The position numbers and the translations under genes are program-made. A stretch of DNA of 64,000 nucleotides from NCBI RefSeq assembly GCF_002831585.1, contig NZ_CP025113.1:558001-622000 (forward strand), read 5' to 3'. Positions 35,324 to 44,739 of this stretch are shown here, one piece after another. Origin of the DNA: Bradyrhizobium sp. SK17 (GTDB lineage: Bacteria; Pseudomonadota; Alphaproteobacteria; Rhizobiales; Xanthobacteraceae). The notes under the pieces were generated by a model, which saw nothing but the letters and a program-made list of their open reading frames with translations, made no database searches and was not told the origin of the DNA. Numbering within the stretch: position 1 is the first letter of the stretch; each line of letters starts with the position of its first letter.

Positions 35324-35524
35324 TCAGGGAAAGCGAATGCGGAGCAGCGGCAACTGTTCGAGCTTGTCGACCAGCCGAACCACCTGGCTTGCCGCCAGAC
35401 CGAGGCAGGCGAAAATGAAGTGACGGCGGGTCAGACCACGCTCACGGTCCGCGAATTCGAGACGCTCGAGGCGCGGCTCGAGAGCAGTGGGCGTACGCAG
35501 GGCGGGGAGCGTCGTCATGTGCAT
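35324..35524 (-). CDS. Small protein with Tat-like motif, coupled to the upstream gene
   Basis: A 66-residue protein. The end of the upstream leftward gene and this start share bases (TGATG, 35522-35526), so translation is probably coupled. Residues 31-50 read GLTRRHFIFACLGLAAS, a twin-arginine pair followed by a hydrophobic stretch, like a Tat signal core but with little protein after it. I do not recognise a family. An alternative ATG lies at 35518. Confidence 0.5.
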   Translation of the reverse strand: MHMTTLPALRTPTALEPRLERLEFADRERGLTRRHFIFACLGLAASQVVRLVDKLEQLPLLRIRFP

Positions 35525-36627
35525 CAGCCGATCGGAATGCGGATTTCCGGCGCGGCGGTCATCTGCTCGATCGTTCCGTCGAACGACAGGCAGTCCGGAT
35601 TGTCGCCCGGCATCCCGCGCAGCGTCTCCGCCAGTTGCTCCTGCTCGAGCAGGAACGAGCGGCCGTCGCGCAACCGCGCATAGGCCGCCCAGGGCACGAA
35701 TTTGGTGAACGGAAACGGGAAGCCCTCGCGCGGCGAGACGTCGATGTTGAGGCCGGAGACGAACAGCACGTTCTTGCCCTGGAACGCCGGCTCGCGCCGG
35801 ATGCTGCGATAGGTGCGGTCGAACTCGGCCTGGGTGACGTAGCGCGCGGCATCCAATGCCGGGTGCGGCGACGTCACCAGCGCGGGCATCACCGGGCCGA
35901 GCGCCGCTTCGAGGATGTCGTGGCCCTCGGGACCCTCGGCCGGCGCGCGGCGGAAGTGAAACAGCTCCGGCGACAGCGCAGCGCCGATCGGCGCTGGCTC
36001 CTCGTGGAAACGGCTCTCGCCGAGCCGCTCGCGGATCGCCGGACCGGCGCGAAACAGCTTCGATGTGCTGAGCACCTTGAGCGGCTGAAGCGGCATCTCG
36101 ACCATCCGGTCGAGCCGGAGGAAGAGCCCTTCGCCACGGCTGTCATCCAGATATTGATTGTCGATCTGGAACGCCGGCTCGCCATCGATCCGGACGCATT
36201 GCACCTGCCGGCAGGCATGGGCGTGTTCGTCCTGGTACCAGCGCAACACGCCGCACAGCTTCCCGCAGCAATCGCCGAACCGGCAGCCGTCGGTGCGGTG
36301 GCGCTGATAGACACCGAAGCGGCCGTCATCGGGATTGTAGCCGACATGGCTGGCCTGGATCAGCACCAGGTCCTCGCCATGATGGGCATAGGGCCCATGG
36401 CGGTTGATCGCGACCTTGCCGCCGACCCGCCCATGGTCGAACGGAAACGTTCCGAAATGCTGGGCCAGCAGCATCACCGGATAGCCCTGGCTCTCGTCGG
36501 AGCAGAATGCCCGCGACGGCAGCATGTGCTGGCGCTGGAAGCCAAGCGAACGGCAATAATTGTAGAGCCGCGGAACGAAATGGCCGTAGCGCATGGCAAA
36601 ACGGCCAACCCGGAAGGTTTCGATCAT
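35524..36627 (-). CDS. Hypothetical protein with LCIB-like (theta carbonic anhydrase-type) motifs
   Basis: The protein has about 367 residues from ATG 36627 (frame open to 36675). The central part has HFGTFPFDHGRVGG, then LVLIQASHVGYNPDDGRFG (residues about 88-105) and FGDCCGKLCG (residues 117-126). This spacing of a (G/S)HxG block followed by a CCGx block resembles LCIB-type carbonic anhydrase proteins known from algae and some bacteria. The identification is from memory of the motif only; zinc ligands cannot be confirmed. No signal peptide. It is followed by the coupled 66-residue protein. Confidence 0.5.
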   Translation of the reverse strand: MIETFRVGRFAMRYGHFVPRLYNYCRSLGFQRQHMLPSRAFCSDESQGYPVMLLAQHFGTFPFDHGRVGGKVAINRHGPYAHHGEDLVLIQASHVGYNPDDGRFGVYQRHRTDGCRFGDCCGKLCGVLRWYQDEHAHACRQVQCVRIDGEPAFQIDNQYLDDSRGEGLFLRLDRMVEMPLQPLKVLSTSKLFRAGPAIRERLGESRFHEEPAPIGAALSPELFHFRRAPAEGPEGHDILEAALGPVMPALVTSPHPALDAARYVTQAEFDRTYRSIRREPAFQGKNVLFVSGLNIDVSPREGFPFPFTKFVPWAAYARLRDGRSFLLEQEQLAETLRGMPGDNPDCLSFDGTIEQMTAAPEIRIPIG

Positions 36628-36768
36628 CCGTCGCTGCCTGACCGGTCCGACATGTCCATGATGCCCGCGAGACAACGGGCCCGCCCCCCGTACCGCTGAA
36701 GAACGGTAGAGGCCGTTGTTGACGGTTATGTGAATGCGGGCCGGCGCGTGCCTTACCGGGTCACGCGC

Positions 36769-37698
36769 TCAGCGCCCCCAACGCAACACGACCGGATCGA
36801 GCGTGCGGGCGATCTCGATCAGCCCGGCGCGCGTCGCCGGATGCAACGGCTGCAACGGGTGACGCACCGCGTCCGACTTGATGACGCCGCCCTCGCGCAT
36901 CAGCACCTTGCAGGCGCTCAGCCCGCATTGCCGGTTCTCGTAATTGATCAGCGGCAGCCAGCGCGCATAGGCCTGGATCGCCTCGTCGCGGCGGCCAGCG
37001 AAGAACGGATCCATGATCTGGCGGATGCCGTCGGGGTAGCCGCCGCCGGTCATCGCGCCGGTGGCACCGGCATCGAGATCGGCCATCAGCGTGATCGCCT
37101 CCTCGCCGTCCCACGGCCCCTCGATCACGCTGCCGCCCTTCTCGATCAGGCCACGCAGCTTGTTCGCGGCCATCGGCACCTCGATCTTGAAGTACCTGAC
37201 ATTGGCCAGTTCCTTCGCCATCCGCGCCAGGAAATCGACCGACAGCGGCGTGCCGGCAACCGGCGCGTCCTGGATCATGATCGGGATGCCGATCGCGTCG
37301 GAGACCACGCGATAGAACTCGTAGATCGCCGGCTCGCCGACGCGGAAGGTCGCGCCGTGATAGGGCGGCATGATCATGACCATTGCCGCACCGGCGGCCT
37401 GTGCCTCGCGGCTGCGCGCGGCGCACACCGCCGAGGAGAAATGCGTCGTGGTGACGATGACGGGGATGCGGCCCGCGACGTGCTCGAGCACGGCATGCAT
37501 CACGGTCTCACGCTCCGCATCGGTCAGCACGAACTGCTCGGAGAAGTTGGCGAGGATGCAGATGCCGTGCGAGCCGGCATCGATCATGAAATCGATGCAG
37601 CGCCGCTGTCCGTCGAGGTCGAGATTGCCATTGACGTCGAAGATGGTCGGCGCGACCGGGAAGACGCCGCGATAGGGACGCTGCGCTGAACTCGTCAT
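36769..37698 (-). CDS. Dihydrodipicolinate synthase/N-acetylneuraminate lyase family protein
   Basis: The 309-residue protein has the class I aldolase barrel of the DapA/NAL family: GVFPVAPTIFDVNGNLD start, the Tyr loop MIMPPYHG and the Schiff-base lysine in NVRYFKIEVP. Members cleave or form sugar acids or aspartate-semialdehyde/pyruvate products; this one lacks markers for DapA itself, so a sugar-acid lyase is more likely. ATG 37698 has an excellent GGGAGGATTTGAG site. It is 38 nt downstream of the OYE gene and probably co-transcribed with it. Confidence 0.88.
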   Translation of the reverse strand: MTSSAQRPYRGVFPVAPTIFDVNGNLDLDGQRRCIDFMIDAGSHGICILANFSEQFVLTDAERETVMHAVLEHVAGRIPVIVTTTHFSSAVCAARSREAQAAGAAMVMIMPPYHGATFRVGEPAIYEFYRVVSDAIGIPIMIQDAPVAGTPLSVDFLARMAKELANVRYFKIEVPMAANKLRGLIEKGGSVIEGPWDGEEAITLMADLDAGATGAMTGGGYPDGIRQIMDPFFAGRRDEAIQAYARWLPLINYENRQCGLSACKVLMREGGVIKSDAVRHPLQPLHPATRAGLIEIARTLDPVVLRWGR

Positions 37699-37736
37699 CT
37701 CAAATCCTCCCTCATGATCCGCCGCGGCTTGTTTGG

Positions 37737-38903
37737 TCACGCGTTGCGGAACGGCAGCGGCGGGCCTTCGAGCCGGCGCAGGCCGGGCTCGCGGCGCTCC
37801 AGCCACCAACCATACTGCCTGGGCCAGGATGCGAACACCTCGCCGGCTCCGCCACCCAGCGCAAGCTCGGCATGCAGCGGCCAGTTCGGATCGAACAACG
37901 CTTCGCGGCCGATCGCGACCAGATCGGCATGGCCATTGGCCAGCACGTCTTCGGCCTGCTGCGGATGCAGGATCAGGCCGACCGCGATGGTGGCGATCTC
38001 GGCGGAACGGCGGATCTCGTCCGCGTAGGGCACCTGAAAGCCATAGCCGCGCGGAATCCGCGCCGCGGTCGCCGAGCCGAGCAGCCCGCCCGACGAGCAA
38101 TCGATCAGATCAGCGCCGCGCACCTTGGCTTCGCTGGCGAACGCGATCTGATCCTCGAGCGTCAGGCCACCGTCGACACCGTCGACCGAGGAGATCCGCA
38201 CCGCCAGCGGCCGCTCCGCGGGCCAGGCGGCGCGCACGGTTTCGATGATCTCGAGCGGATAGCGCATCCGTCCGGCGCGGTCGCCGCCATAGGCGTCGCT
38301 GCGGTGGTTCGACAGCGGCGAGAGGAATTGGTGCAGCAGATAGCCGTGTGCGCAATGCACCTCGACGAACTCGAAGCCGGCCTCCACCGCGCGCAAGGTG
38401 GCGCGCCGCCATTGCTCGCGCAACGCGGCGAGCTCCTCGACATCGAGCGCGTGCGGCATCAGCCAGCCCTGCTCCATCGCGATCGCGCTCGGCGCGACCG
38501 TCCGCCACGGCAGATCGCCGCGGGCGTGGTCGGCATCGTCGAGCGCGGCATTGCCATACCACGGACGCTGCATGCTGGCCTTACGGCCGGCATGCGCGAG
38601 CTGGATCGTGGGCACTGCACCGTTGTCCTTCAGGAAAGCGGCGATGCGCTCGAGCGGAGCGATCTGCTCGTCGTTCCAGATGCCGACATCGCCATGGGTG
38701 ATGCGGCCCTCGGCTGCCACCGCCGCGGCCTCGACCATCACGAGCCCGGCGCCGCCCTGGGCAAACTTACCCAGATGAACAAGATGCCAGTCATTGGCGA
38801 GGCCATCGGTTGCCGAATACTGGCACATCGGTGAAATCAGGATGCGGTTTCGGGAGGTCACGCCGCGAAGCGTGATCGGCTGAAACAGAAGCGGCTGCGA
38901 CAT
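37737..38903 (-). CDS. Old-yellow-enzyme family NADH:flavin oxidoreductase (YqjM-like)
   Basis: A 388-residue FMN enzyme: FQPITLRGVTSRNRILISPM start, QYSATDGLANDWHLVHLG, AHAGRKAS, HCAHGYLLHQFLSPLSNHR and GGDRAGRMRYPLEI. The HCAHGYLLHQF block and the short loops match the thermophilic-like YqjM subgroup, which reduces activated alkenes with NAD(P)H. ATG 38903 has AGGTTCCG upstream. The downstream DapA-like gene may belong to the same unit. Substrate unknown. Confidence 0.9.
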   Translation of the reverse strand: MSQPLLFQPITLRGVTSRNRILISPMCQYSATDGLANDWHLVHLGKFAQGGAGLVMVEAAAVAAEGRITHGDVGIWNDEQIAPLERIAAFLKDNGAVPTIQLAHAGRKASMQRPWYGNAALDDADHARGDLPWRTVAPSAIAMEQGWLMPHALDVEELAALREQWRRATLRAVEAGFEFVEVHCAHGYLLHQFLSPLSNHRSDAYGGDRAGRMRYPLEIIETVRAAWPAERPLAVRISSVDGVDGGLTLEDQIAFASEAKVRGADLIDCSSGGLLGSATAARIPRGYGFQVPYADEIRRSAEIATIAVGLILHPQQAEDVLANGHADLVAIGREALFDPNWPLHAELALGGGAGEVFASWPRQYGWWLERREPGLRRLEGPPLPFRNA

Positions 38904-39151
38904 CGGAACCTGTGCGAATGTTGTGGCGGGGCGAGATGGCGGCGGGAAAGCTATGCGGCGCGCCCCCGATCGCAAGCGGCGCGGTGGCGCAGGCCGCAAG
39001 ACCTGCGCGCATGCCGCCGATATGCGATGGCGCGCTCCGCGTAACCCGCAGCGTCTGCCGCAGAAATTTTTCCCGGTTGGTAAATGCTTTCCGTCATGGC
39101 CGGGTCACGCGGACAATCGCAATTCGTCGCGGACATGCCTACATTGCGCTC

Positions 39152-40171
39152 ATGAAAAAGATCGGATTCCTCTCCTTCGGGCACTGGACGCCCTCGCCGC
39201 AATCGCAGGCCCGCTCGGCCGCCGATGTGCTGTTGCAATCGATCGACCTCGCGGTCGCCGCCGAGGAGCTCGGCGCCGACGGCGCCTATTTCCGGGTCCA
39301 TCACTTCGCCCGGCAGCTCGCTTCGCCCTTCCCGCTGCTGGCGGCAGTCGGCGCCAGGACCAGCCGCATCGAGATCGGCACCGCCGTGATCGACATGCGC
39401 TACGAGAACCCGCTGTACATGATCGAGGATGCCGGCGCGGCCGACCTGATCGCGGGCGGTCGCCTGCAACTCGGCATCAGCCGCGGCTCGCCCGAGCAGG
39501 TGATCGATGGCTGGCGCTATTTCGGTTACCAGCCGGGCGAAGGTGAGACCGACGCCGATATGGGCCGGCGTCATGCCCAGATCTTCTTCGACATGCTGCG
39601 CGGACAGGGTTTCGCGCAGCCGAATCCGCGGCCGATGTTTCCCAATCCGCCCGGCCTGCTGCGGCTCGAGCCGCTGTCGGAAAGCCTGCGCGAGCGGATC
39701 TGGTGGGGCGCCGGATCGAACGCCACCGCGGTCTGGGCAGCGAAGCTCGGGATGAATTTGCAGAGCTCGACGCTGAAGAGCGACGAGACCGGCGAAGCCT
39801 TCCACATCCAGCAGGCCGCGCAGATCCGGGCCTACCGTGCCGCCTGGAAGGAGGCCGGCCACACAAGGGAGCCGCGGGTCTCGGTGAGCCGCAGCATCTT
39901 CGCGCTGGTCGACGATCGCGATCGCGCCTATTTCGGCAACGGGCAGGAGGAAGACCAGATCGGCTTCATCGACGAGCGGACGCGCGCGATCTTCGGCCGC
40001 GGCTACGCCGCCGAGCCCGACAAATTGATCGAGCAGATCAAGACCGACGAGGCGATCGCCGAGGCCGACACGCTGCTGCTGACCGTCCCCAACCAGCTCG
40101 GCGTCGCCTACAACGCGCATGTGATCGAGAGCATCTTGACCCATGTCGCGCCGGCGATGGGGTGGCGCTGA
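39152..40171 (+). CDS. LLM class flavin-dependent oxidoreductase
   Basis: A 339-residue protein of the luciferase-like monooxygenase fold: IGFLSFGHWTPSPQSQ start, AAEELGADGAYFRVHHFAR, IEIGTAVIDMRYENPLYMIEDAG, and LQLGISRGSPEQ. LLM proteins use FMNH2 or F420. It could oxidise a small substrate, but none is indicated. It diverges from the OYE gene; the 248-nt spacer contains no recognised site. Confidence 0.88.
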   Translation: MKKIGFLSFGHWTPSPQSQARSAADVLLQSIDLAVAAEELGADGAYFRVHHFARQLASPFPLLAAVGARTSRIEIGTAVIDMRYENPLYMIEDAGAADLIAGGRLQLGISRGSPEQVIDGWRYFGYQPGEGETDADMGRRHAQIFFDMLRGQGFAQPNPRPMFPNPPGLLRLEPLSESLRERIWWGAGSNATAVWAAKLGMNLQSSTLKSDETGEAFHIQQAAQIRAYRAAWKEAGHTREPRVSVSRSIFALVDDRDRAYFGNGQEEDQIGFIDERTRAIFGRGYAAEPDKLIEQIKTDEAIAEADTLLLTVPNQLGVAYNAHVIESILTHVAPAMGWR

Positions 40172-40345
40172 ATCGACACCGGCAGCAGCGCGACCGTTCC
40201 GCCGGAACTTTGTTCGCAAACGCGGAGAACTACGGAAACACAACGGCACGTTATGTGAAGAACAGGTCGGGTACCGTTCGCAAAACGGGGACGTTGCGTG
40301 AACAGATCGCCGTAGTCTCCCGGAGCGGCGACGCAAGCCGACCGG

Positions 40346-40597
40346 TTAGCGCTCCCGCCTGTAACGGCGCGGCGAGGCTGGCGCATAATAAGGATTGACC
40401 AGACAGGTCGCCGGAAGTCCCACAGCTCCGGCCTGGCACTGATCGAGCGACGTGAAGTTGCAATCCATTCGTTCGCCGATCAGCACGCCGTAAACATGCA
40501 TACAGACCGGGTAGCGCGGATCATACGTTTGTGCAGATGCCGGGGTGGCCATCCAGAGCGCGCCCAGCGCCAGCAACAACACTCCAAGCCACTTCAC
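40346..40597 (-). CDS. DUF3551 small secreted protein
   Basis: An 83-residue protein with a clear signal peptide (MKWLGVLLLALGALWMATPASA) and a cysteine-containing mature part (RYPVCMHVYG, MDCNFTSLDQCQA, ATCLVNPYY). It matches DUF3551, a family that I recall as expanded in Bradyrhizobium and related genera. The cysteines probably form disulfides in the periplasm. Function unknown. It points to the likely host lineage. Confidence 0.9.
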   Translation of the reverse strand: MKWLGVLLLALGALWMATPASAQTYDPRYPVCMHVYGVLIGERMDCNFTSLDQCQAGAVGLPATCLVNPYYAPASPRRYRRER

Positions 40598-40684
40598 GTC
40601 CGGTCTCCCGCGTCACCTATGCCGCCCCAGTTCGCGGAGCGGTCGTCTCGCCGACAAAACTGCCTCGCGAATGGGCCTGAAGAT

Positions 40685-40758
40685 TGGAGCGGGCGAAGGG
40701 AATCGAACCCTCGTATGCAGCTTGGGAAGCTGCCGTTCTACCATTGAACTACGCCCGC
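40685..40758 (-). tRNA. tRNA-Gly (anticodon CCC), CCA end encoded
   Basis: The minus strand folds as a full cloverleaf: acceptor GCGGGCG/CGCCCGC, D arm with TAGTTCAATGGTAGA, anticodon stem GCAGC/GCTGC with loop TTCCCAA (anticodon CCC), T arm GAGGGTTCGATTCCCTTC, and an encoded TCCA end. It decodes GGG. I saw no direct repeat of its 3' end nearby that would mark an integrated element. Confidence 0.95.
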
Positions 40759-40926
40759 AAAACCAATGCTTTAGCGGCACAATCCGTCCGTCGACAGCGG
40801 CCGCGTGCTTAAGGTGTACCGCGTGAGGTCTGCGAAATCTAGCCCCCACCGCCGCGGCGCGCGCCGGTTAGCGTTGATCGACAAGACGCGGGGACGATCC
40901 CTTGGGCGCGTCGGGCAACTGCCTCA

Positions 40927-41349
40927 TCAGGCCCGCCCGTGAAACGTATCGTCATGAGCATAGATCGTCGGACAGTTCTCCCACTGTGCCAATTCCTCGG
41001 CGTGCGCCAGCGCCTCCGCGAAAGAGCACGGCTGTTCGCCCTGCATCGAGATGATCGGATCAAACCTTCTCAGGTAGATTCCTGGGTCCGAGCCCCACCC
41101 GTCCGGGCTGAAATGGGCGGCCTTGGACCGGTCGGTCGACCGCACAGGCTGGGGTCGGGGCGGCACATTTTGGAATACGCAGCTAATCGGCTGGCCGTGA
41201 ATTGTAACACTTATGACGACGTAAAAATGATGAGAACCGATCCGCGCCCGGAGATCGCGAATAGCGTCATCTGAGAAAAGCGCAGCGTCTTCCCACGCAG
41301 CTCGCCACGCGGAGAAAATCGAAGCATCGATCGGCTCGACCTTGGCCAT
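40927..41349 (-). CDS. Hypothetical protein
   Basis: A 140-residue predicted cytosolic protein (MAKVEPIDASIFSAWRAAWE start) with no signal, membrane helix or motif that I recognise. ATG 41349 has a GGAGCAAG site. The gene and its flanks (about 40,800-41,550) look less GC-biased than neighbouring DNA, which could mean acquired DNA. It stands alone between tRNA-Gly and the glycosyltransferase. Confidence 0.6.
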   Translation of the reverse strand: MAKVEPIDASIFSAWRAAWEDAALFSDDAIRDLRARIGSHHFYVVISVTIHGQPISCVFQNVPPRPQPVRSTDRSKAAHFSPDGWGSDPGIYLRRFDPIISMQGEQPCSFAEALAHAEELAQWENCPTIYAHDDTFHGRA

Positions 41350-41553
41350 CTTGCTCCAGCCTCGCTAGCCGCTCGTCATTCTAATCTGTCTGGGAACAGC
41401 CAGCAAACAGTCCCATATCGCCAATCGACCTGTCAGCGGCATGGGCCACACCGCAACGTCGGCGGTCTGAATCAGCGTGATCGCACTACTTGCCGGTAGG
41501 GCCGGCCTGCCACACGCTCGGGCAAGACGACGACCCACCGCATTCATCACACC

Positions 41554-43071
41554 TTAGTGCCCCATGCGCACGAGCACGTCGTTGATCACAAACGGCGCCC
41601 CGACAGATGCGTCGCAACTGCCGCTGCGCGCATAGATGCAGGCGTCGCCGATGCCGACATGGGTACAGCTCTGCCGTGAGAAATCCGCCGGCAGATCGCC
41701 GGCCGCCGCGGGCCGGGCGATGATGCGATTGAAGGCCGGGCTGGTCGCCTGCAACAACGGCGGCAATATCAGCTCGGCGAGCGGGTCGGCGGGCGCGAGC
41801 ACATAGAGCGGCACCGATCCGACCAGCCGGTCGCGCCCCGGCAGCAACTGAAAGCGCACGTTGTAGAGCGCGAGGCCGCACATCTGCGGATCATGGCGCA
41901 GCTCGGCGGCGAGTTGCGACGCGCCGACACCACGGGTCCAGTAGTCGCGCATCGCTTCGCTGGCACCGGCGAGCGCCACCGAGAGCAAGGCCCAGCCGGC
42001 CGTGACGACCGGCAGCGCCCAGCGGCGCCATCCGGGTTTGGCACGGAGCGATTGGACCCAATCGGCCGACCCCAGTGCAGCAACCAGAATGAGCAACACC
42101 ACCGAGAGGAAGACGAAGCGGTATTCCTTGTGCGCGATCAGGCTGTGGAAGGCGAGGTTCACCAGCGCCACGGCGAGCAGCAGCGGCGCGTGCCGCCAGC
42201 CGCGCCAGATCGCGACGATCGGCAGCATGATTGCCGCCGACCAGACCACCAGGAAGTTGCCGAGATAGGCCGATGGCGGCGTCACGCCGAAGTCGGCAGC
42301 GCGATCGTGCAGCAGGTTCTCCTCGATATTCCCGACCAGCCAGGCAAACGGCACCACACCATGCGCGAGGTCGATCACGGCCGCCAGCAACAGCGCGGCG
42401 AGCCCGCCGGCGACCAGCGGCAACAGGTTTCGCCAGCGCGGCCAGCAGGCGCCGAGCGCGAGCACGGCGATCGCCGACGCATATTGAAAGCGGCAGACAA
42501 AGGCGAAGGCGAGCAACGCGCCGCCGATCGCGAGACGCCGCGGCGATGGACCGTTGGTTACCAGCAGCGCCGCGGGCACGATCAGCGCCGTCGCCAGCGG
42601 CTCGCCCAATGTGTGTGGCGCGAGCAGGACCAGTTCGAACCAGACCGCGGCGACGAAGGCCGCGACGATGGCGTGGACGCGCGAGATCCGCGCGCCAAGG
42701 AACCAGGCGCTGACCACGATCGACAATGACGCGGATGCGACCACCAGCCGCGCCGCCAGGAAGGCGCCGGTGCCACCGGGCGCAACCGCATCACCGATCG
42801 CGACCGGTCCGGCCAGCAATGTCGGCAACAGCCAGCCGCGGATGCCCGTACGCCATTCCCACGTCAGGATGCTGTCGTGACCGAGCATCTGCCGCGCCGG
42901 CTCGAGATACTGAAAGATCTCGTCGGGATACATCACATTGGGCCAGACGGCGGCGGCAAGCCGGACGCCCAGCGCCAGCAGCAGCAATGCGAACAGCGGA
43001 TGAGACCACCCCGTCGCCCTGCCGACCGTGCCGGCACTGCCGGGCGCGGCCGTGGCGCTCGTGCTCGTCAT
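41554..43071 (-). CDS. Membrane glycosyltransferase, GT22/ALG9-like
   Basis: A 505-residue polytopic membrane protein with about ten helices. The first loop has YPDEIFQYLEPAR (the acidic motif of GT-C transferases) and then TWEWRTGIRGWLLP, a pattern typical of the GT22 mannosyltransferase-like family (PIG-B/ALG9 relatives). The long C-terminal loop has several cysteines. The sugar donor would be a polyprenyl-linked sugar; the acceptor is unknown. ATG 43071 has GGCGGAACG upstream. Confidence 0.75.
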   Translation of the reverse strand: MTSTSATAAPGSAGTVGRATGWSHPLFALLLLALGVRLAAAVWPNVMYPDEIFQYLEPARQMLGHDSILTWEWRTGIRGWLLPTLLAGPVAIGDAVAPGGTGAFLAARLVVASASLSIVVSAWFLGARISRVHAIVAAFVAAVWFELVLLAPHTLGEPLATALIVPAALLVTNGPSPRRLAIGGALLAFAFVCRFQYASAIAVLALGACWPRWRNLLPLVAGGLAALLLAAVIDLAHGVVPFAWLVGNIEENLLHDRAADFGVTPPSAYLGNFLVVWSAAIMLPIVAIWRGWRHAPLLLAVALVNLAFHSLIAHKEYRFVFLSVVLLILVAALGSADWVQSLRAKPGWRRWALPVVTAGWALLSVALAGASEAMRDYWTRGVGASQLAAELRHDPQMCGLALYNVRFQLLPGRDRLVGSVPLYVLAPADPLAELILPPLLQATSPAFNRIIARPAAAGDLPADFSRQSCTHVGIGDACIYARSGSCDASVGAPFVINDVLVRMGH

Positions 43072-43256
43072 CGTTCCGCCGATCGTATCGTGGAGCAGCA
43101 TGCTGGCGACCAGATAGCGGGCAAAGCCTTTAAGATGAATGACTGCGGCCTGGCTGGACCGAACTCAGCCCGGCCACGACATGCTTAACCGAACGTCAAG
43201 ATTCCGGATGCGCGGAACTGCGGGAATGTTATGATCGTGTGGGGGTTGGTGGCGTC

Positions 43257-43835
43257 ATGGCGGGGCGTGGGTACACCATTTTCGACACGGCAATCGGCCG
43301 ATGCGGCATCGCATGGGGCGAGTTTGGCGTTGCCGGCGTCCAGCTCCCCGAACTGCGCGAGATCGACACCCGCAAGCGCCTGTTCCAGCTCTATCCCGAC
43401 GCGCGCGAGACGCGGCCGCCGGAGGAGATCGCTTTCGCGATCGAGGGGATCGCGGCGACCCTGCGCGGCGGCGATGGCGACCTTGCCGGCGTTGCGCTCG
43501 ACATGACCGGCATTCCAGCGTTCAACCAGCGCGTCTACCAGGCCGTCCGCGCCGTTCCCCGCGGCGAGACGTGGACCTATGACGAGGTCGCGCGTGCGCT
43601 GCGCGCATCCGGGGCGGTGTATTCGGTGGCGCAGGCGCTCGGCCGCAATCCGTTCATGATCATCGTCCCTTGCCACCGCGTGCTGGAGACGGGCCATTAT
43701 GCCGACCGGATTTCGCCGAATGGCGGCAGCGTCTCGAAGCGGCGGCTGCTCTCGATCGAAGGCGGCCAGCCGACCACCAGCAAGACGCTGTTCGACGTGC
43801 TGCTGCCAGTTGCAAGGCCCCGACCCCAAGCCTAG
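43257..43835 (+). CDS. ogt: Methylated-DNA--protein-cysteine methyltransferase family
   Basis: A 192-residue protein. The active-site motif PCHRV has the acceptor Cys139, preceded by the NPFMIIV strand and followed by GGSVSKRRLLSIEGG. This is the Ogt/AGT fold for direct repair of O6-alkylguanine. The usual arginine finger just before the VxQALGRNP helix is replaced: this protein reads GAVYSVAQALG, with Tyr122 where Arg is expected. So base flipping may be impaired or altered. It is 9 nt from the AraC gene on the same strand, possibly co-transcribed. Confidence 0.85.
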   Translation: MAGRGYTIFDTAIGRCGIAWGEFGVAGVQLPELREIDTRKRLFQLYPDARETRPPEEIAFAIEGIAATLRGGDGDLAGVALDMTGIPAFNQRVYQAVRAVPRGETWTYDEVARALRASGAVYSVAQALGRNPFMIIVPCHRVLETGHYADRISPNGGSVSKRRLLSIEGGQPTTSKTLFDVLLPVARPRPQA

Positions 43836-43844
43836 ATCTGGGGC

Positions 43845-44684
43845 ATGAACCGGACCACGCTGTTGCGGCGCGATCGCATCACGGTGAACGAGTTTCGCTG
43901 CACGGCGGAGCCCGGCGACAGGCCGTTCGCCGAGCAATTCGCCTGCCATTCCGTATCCTATGTGCGCAGCGGCAGCTTCGGCTGCCATTGCCGCGGCCGC
44001 TTCCATGAGCTGGTGGCGGGCTCGATCCTGGTCGGCCATCCCGGCGACGAATACACCTGCACGCACGACCATGTGGTCGGCGACGAATGCCTGTCGTTCT
44101 TCCTCGACCCCGAGCTGGTCGAGGCGATCGGCGACCGCGCGGAGGTCTGGCAGGTCGGCTCGGTGCCGCCGCTGCCGGAATTGATGGTGATCGGCGAGCT
44201 CGCCCAGACGGCGGCAGCGGGCAACAGCGATGTCGGCCTCGACGAGATCGGTCACATCCTCGCCAGCCGCCTCGTCGAGCTGGTGTCCGACCGCAAGGCA
44301 AAGCCGCTCACCGCAGGCTTGCGCGATCGCCGCCGCGCCGTCGAGGCCGCGCTGTGGATCGACGCCCATTCGCAGCATCAGATCGATCTCGACGATGCCG
44401 CCGAGCAGGTGGGCCTAAGCACGTTCCACTTCCTGCGGCTGTTCTCCGCCGTGCTCGGCGTCACCCCGCATCAATATCTGGTGCGCTCGCGGCTGCGCCA
44501 TGCGGCGCGACGGCTGGTCGACGACGACAGCCCGATCACCGACATCGCCTATGATGTCGGCTTCGGCGACCTCTCCAATTTCGTGCGCAGCTTCCACCGC
44601 GCCGCCGGGGCCTCGCCGCTCAAGTTCCGCCAGGCCTCCCGCGGCGACCGCAAGATTCTCCAAGAACGGCTTGCGCTGCAATAG
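43845..44684 (+). CDS. AraC family transcriptional regulator
   Basis: A 279-residue protein with an N-terminal cupin-like sensor ([34 protein letters not shown]) and a C-terminal double helix-turn-helix ([24 protein letters not shown], then [22 protein letters not shown]). It follows the alkyltransferase by 9 nt, an arrangement reminiscent of Ada-type regulation, though this regulator has no alkyl-transfer domain. A link to methylation damage is inferred from position only. Confidence 0.88.
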   Translation: MNRTTLLRRDRITVNEFRCTAEPGDRPFAEQFACHSVSYVRSGSFGCHCRGRFHELVAGSILVGHPGDEYTCTHDHVVGDECLSFFLDPELVEAIGDRAEVWQVGSVPPLPELMVIGELAQTAAAGNSDVGLDEIGHILASRLVELVSDRKAKPLTAGLRDRRRAVEAALWIDAHSQHQIDLDDAAEQVGLSTFHFLRLFSAVLGVTPHQYLVRSRLRHAARRLVDDDSPITDIAYDVGFGDLSNFVRSFHRAAGASPLKFRQASRGDRKILQERLALQ

Positions 44685-44739
44685 CAGGGTTGCTCCGGTC
44701 CGCGCGTCACCGACGCGCCCAACGACTGGAGATCCCACC

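Noticed and set aside
36769..38100. A longer start for the DapA-like gene (443 residues)
   Set aside because: The extra N-terminal part overlaps the OYE gene in another frame and is Arg/Ala-rich; ATG 37698 has an excellent ribosome site and the correct domain start.
40208..40291. Two GTTCGCAAA copies between the LLM gene and DUF3551 gene
   Set aside because: Only two short copies without symmetry around a promoter; too weak to call an operator.
40685..41553. A possible integrated islet beside tRNA-Gly with a less GC-biased hypothetical gene
   Set aside because: No integrase, no att-like repeat of the tRNA 3' end, and the odd DNA lies on the tRNA's 5' side, whereas integration is usual at the 3' end.
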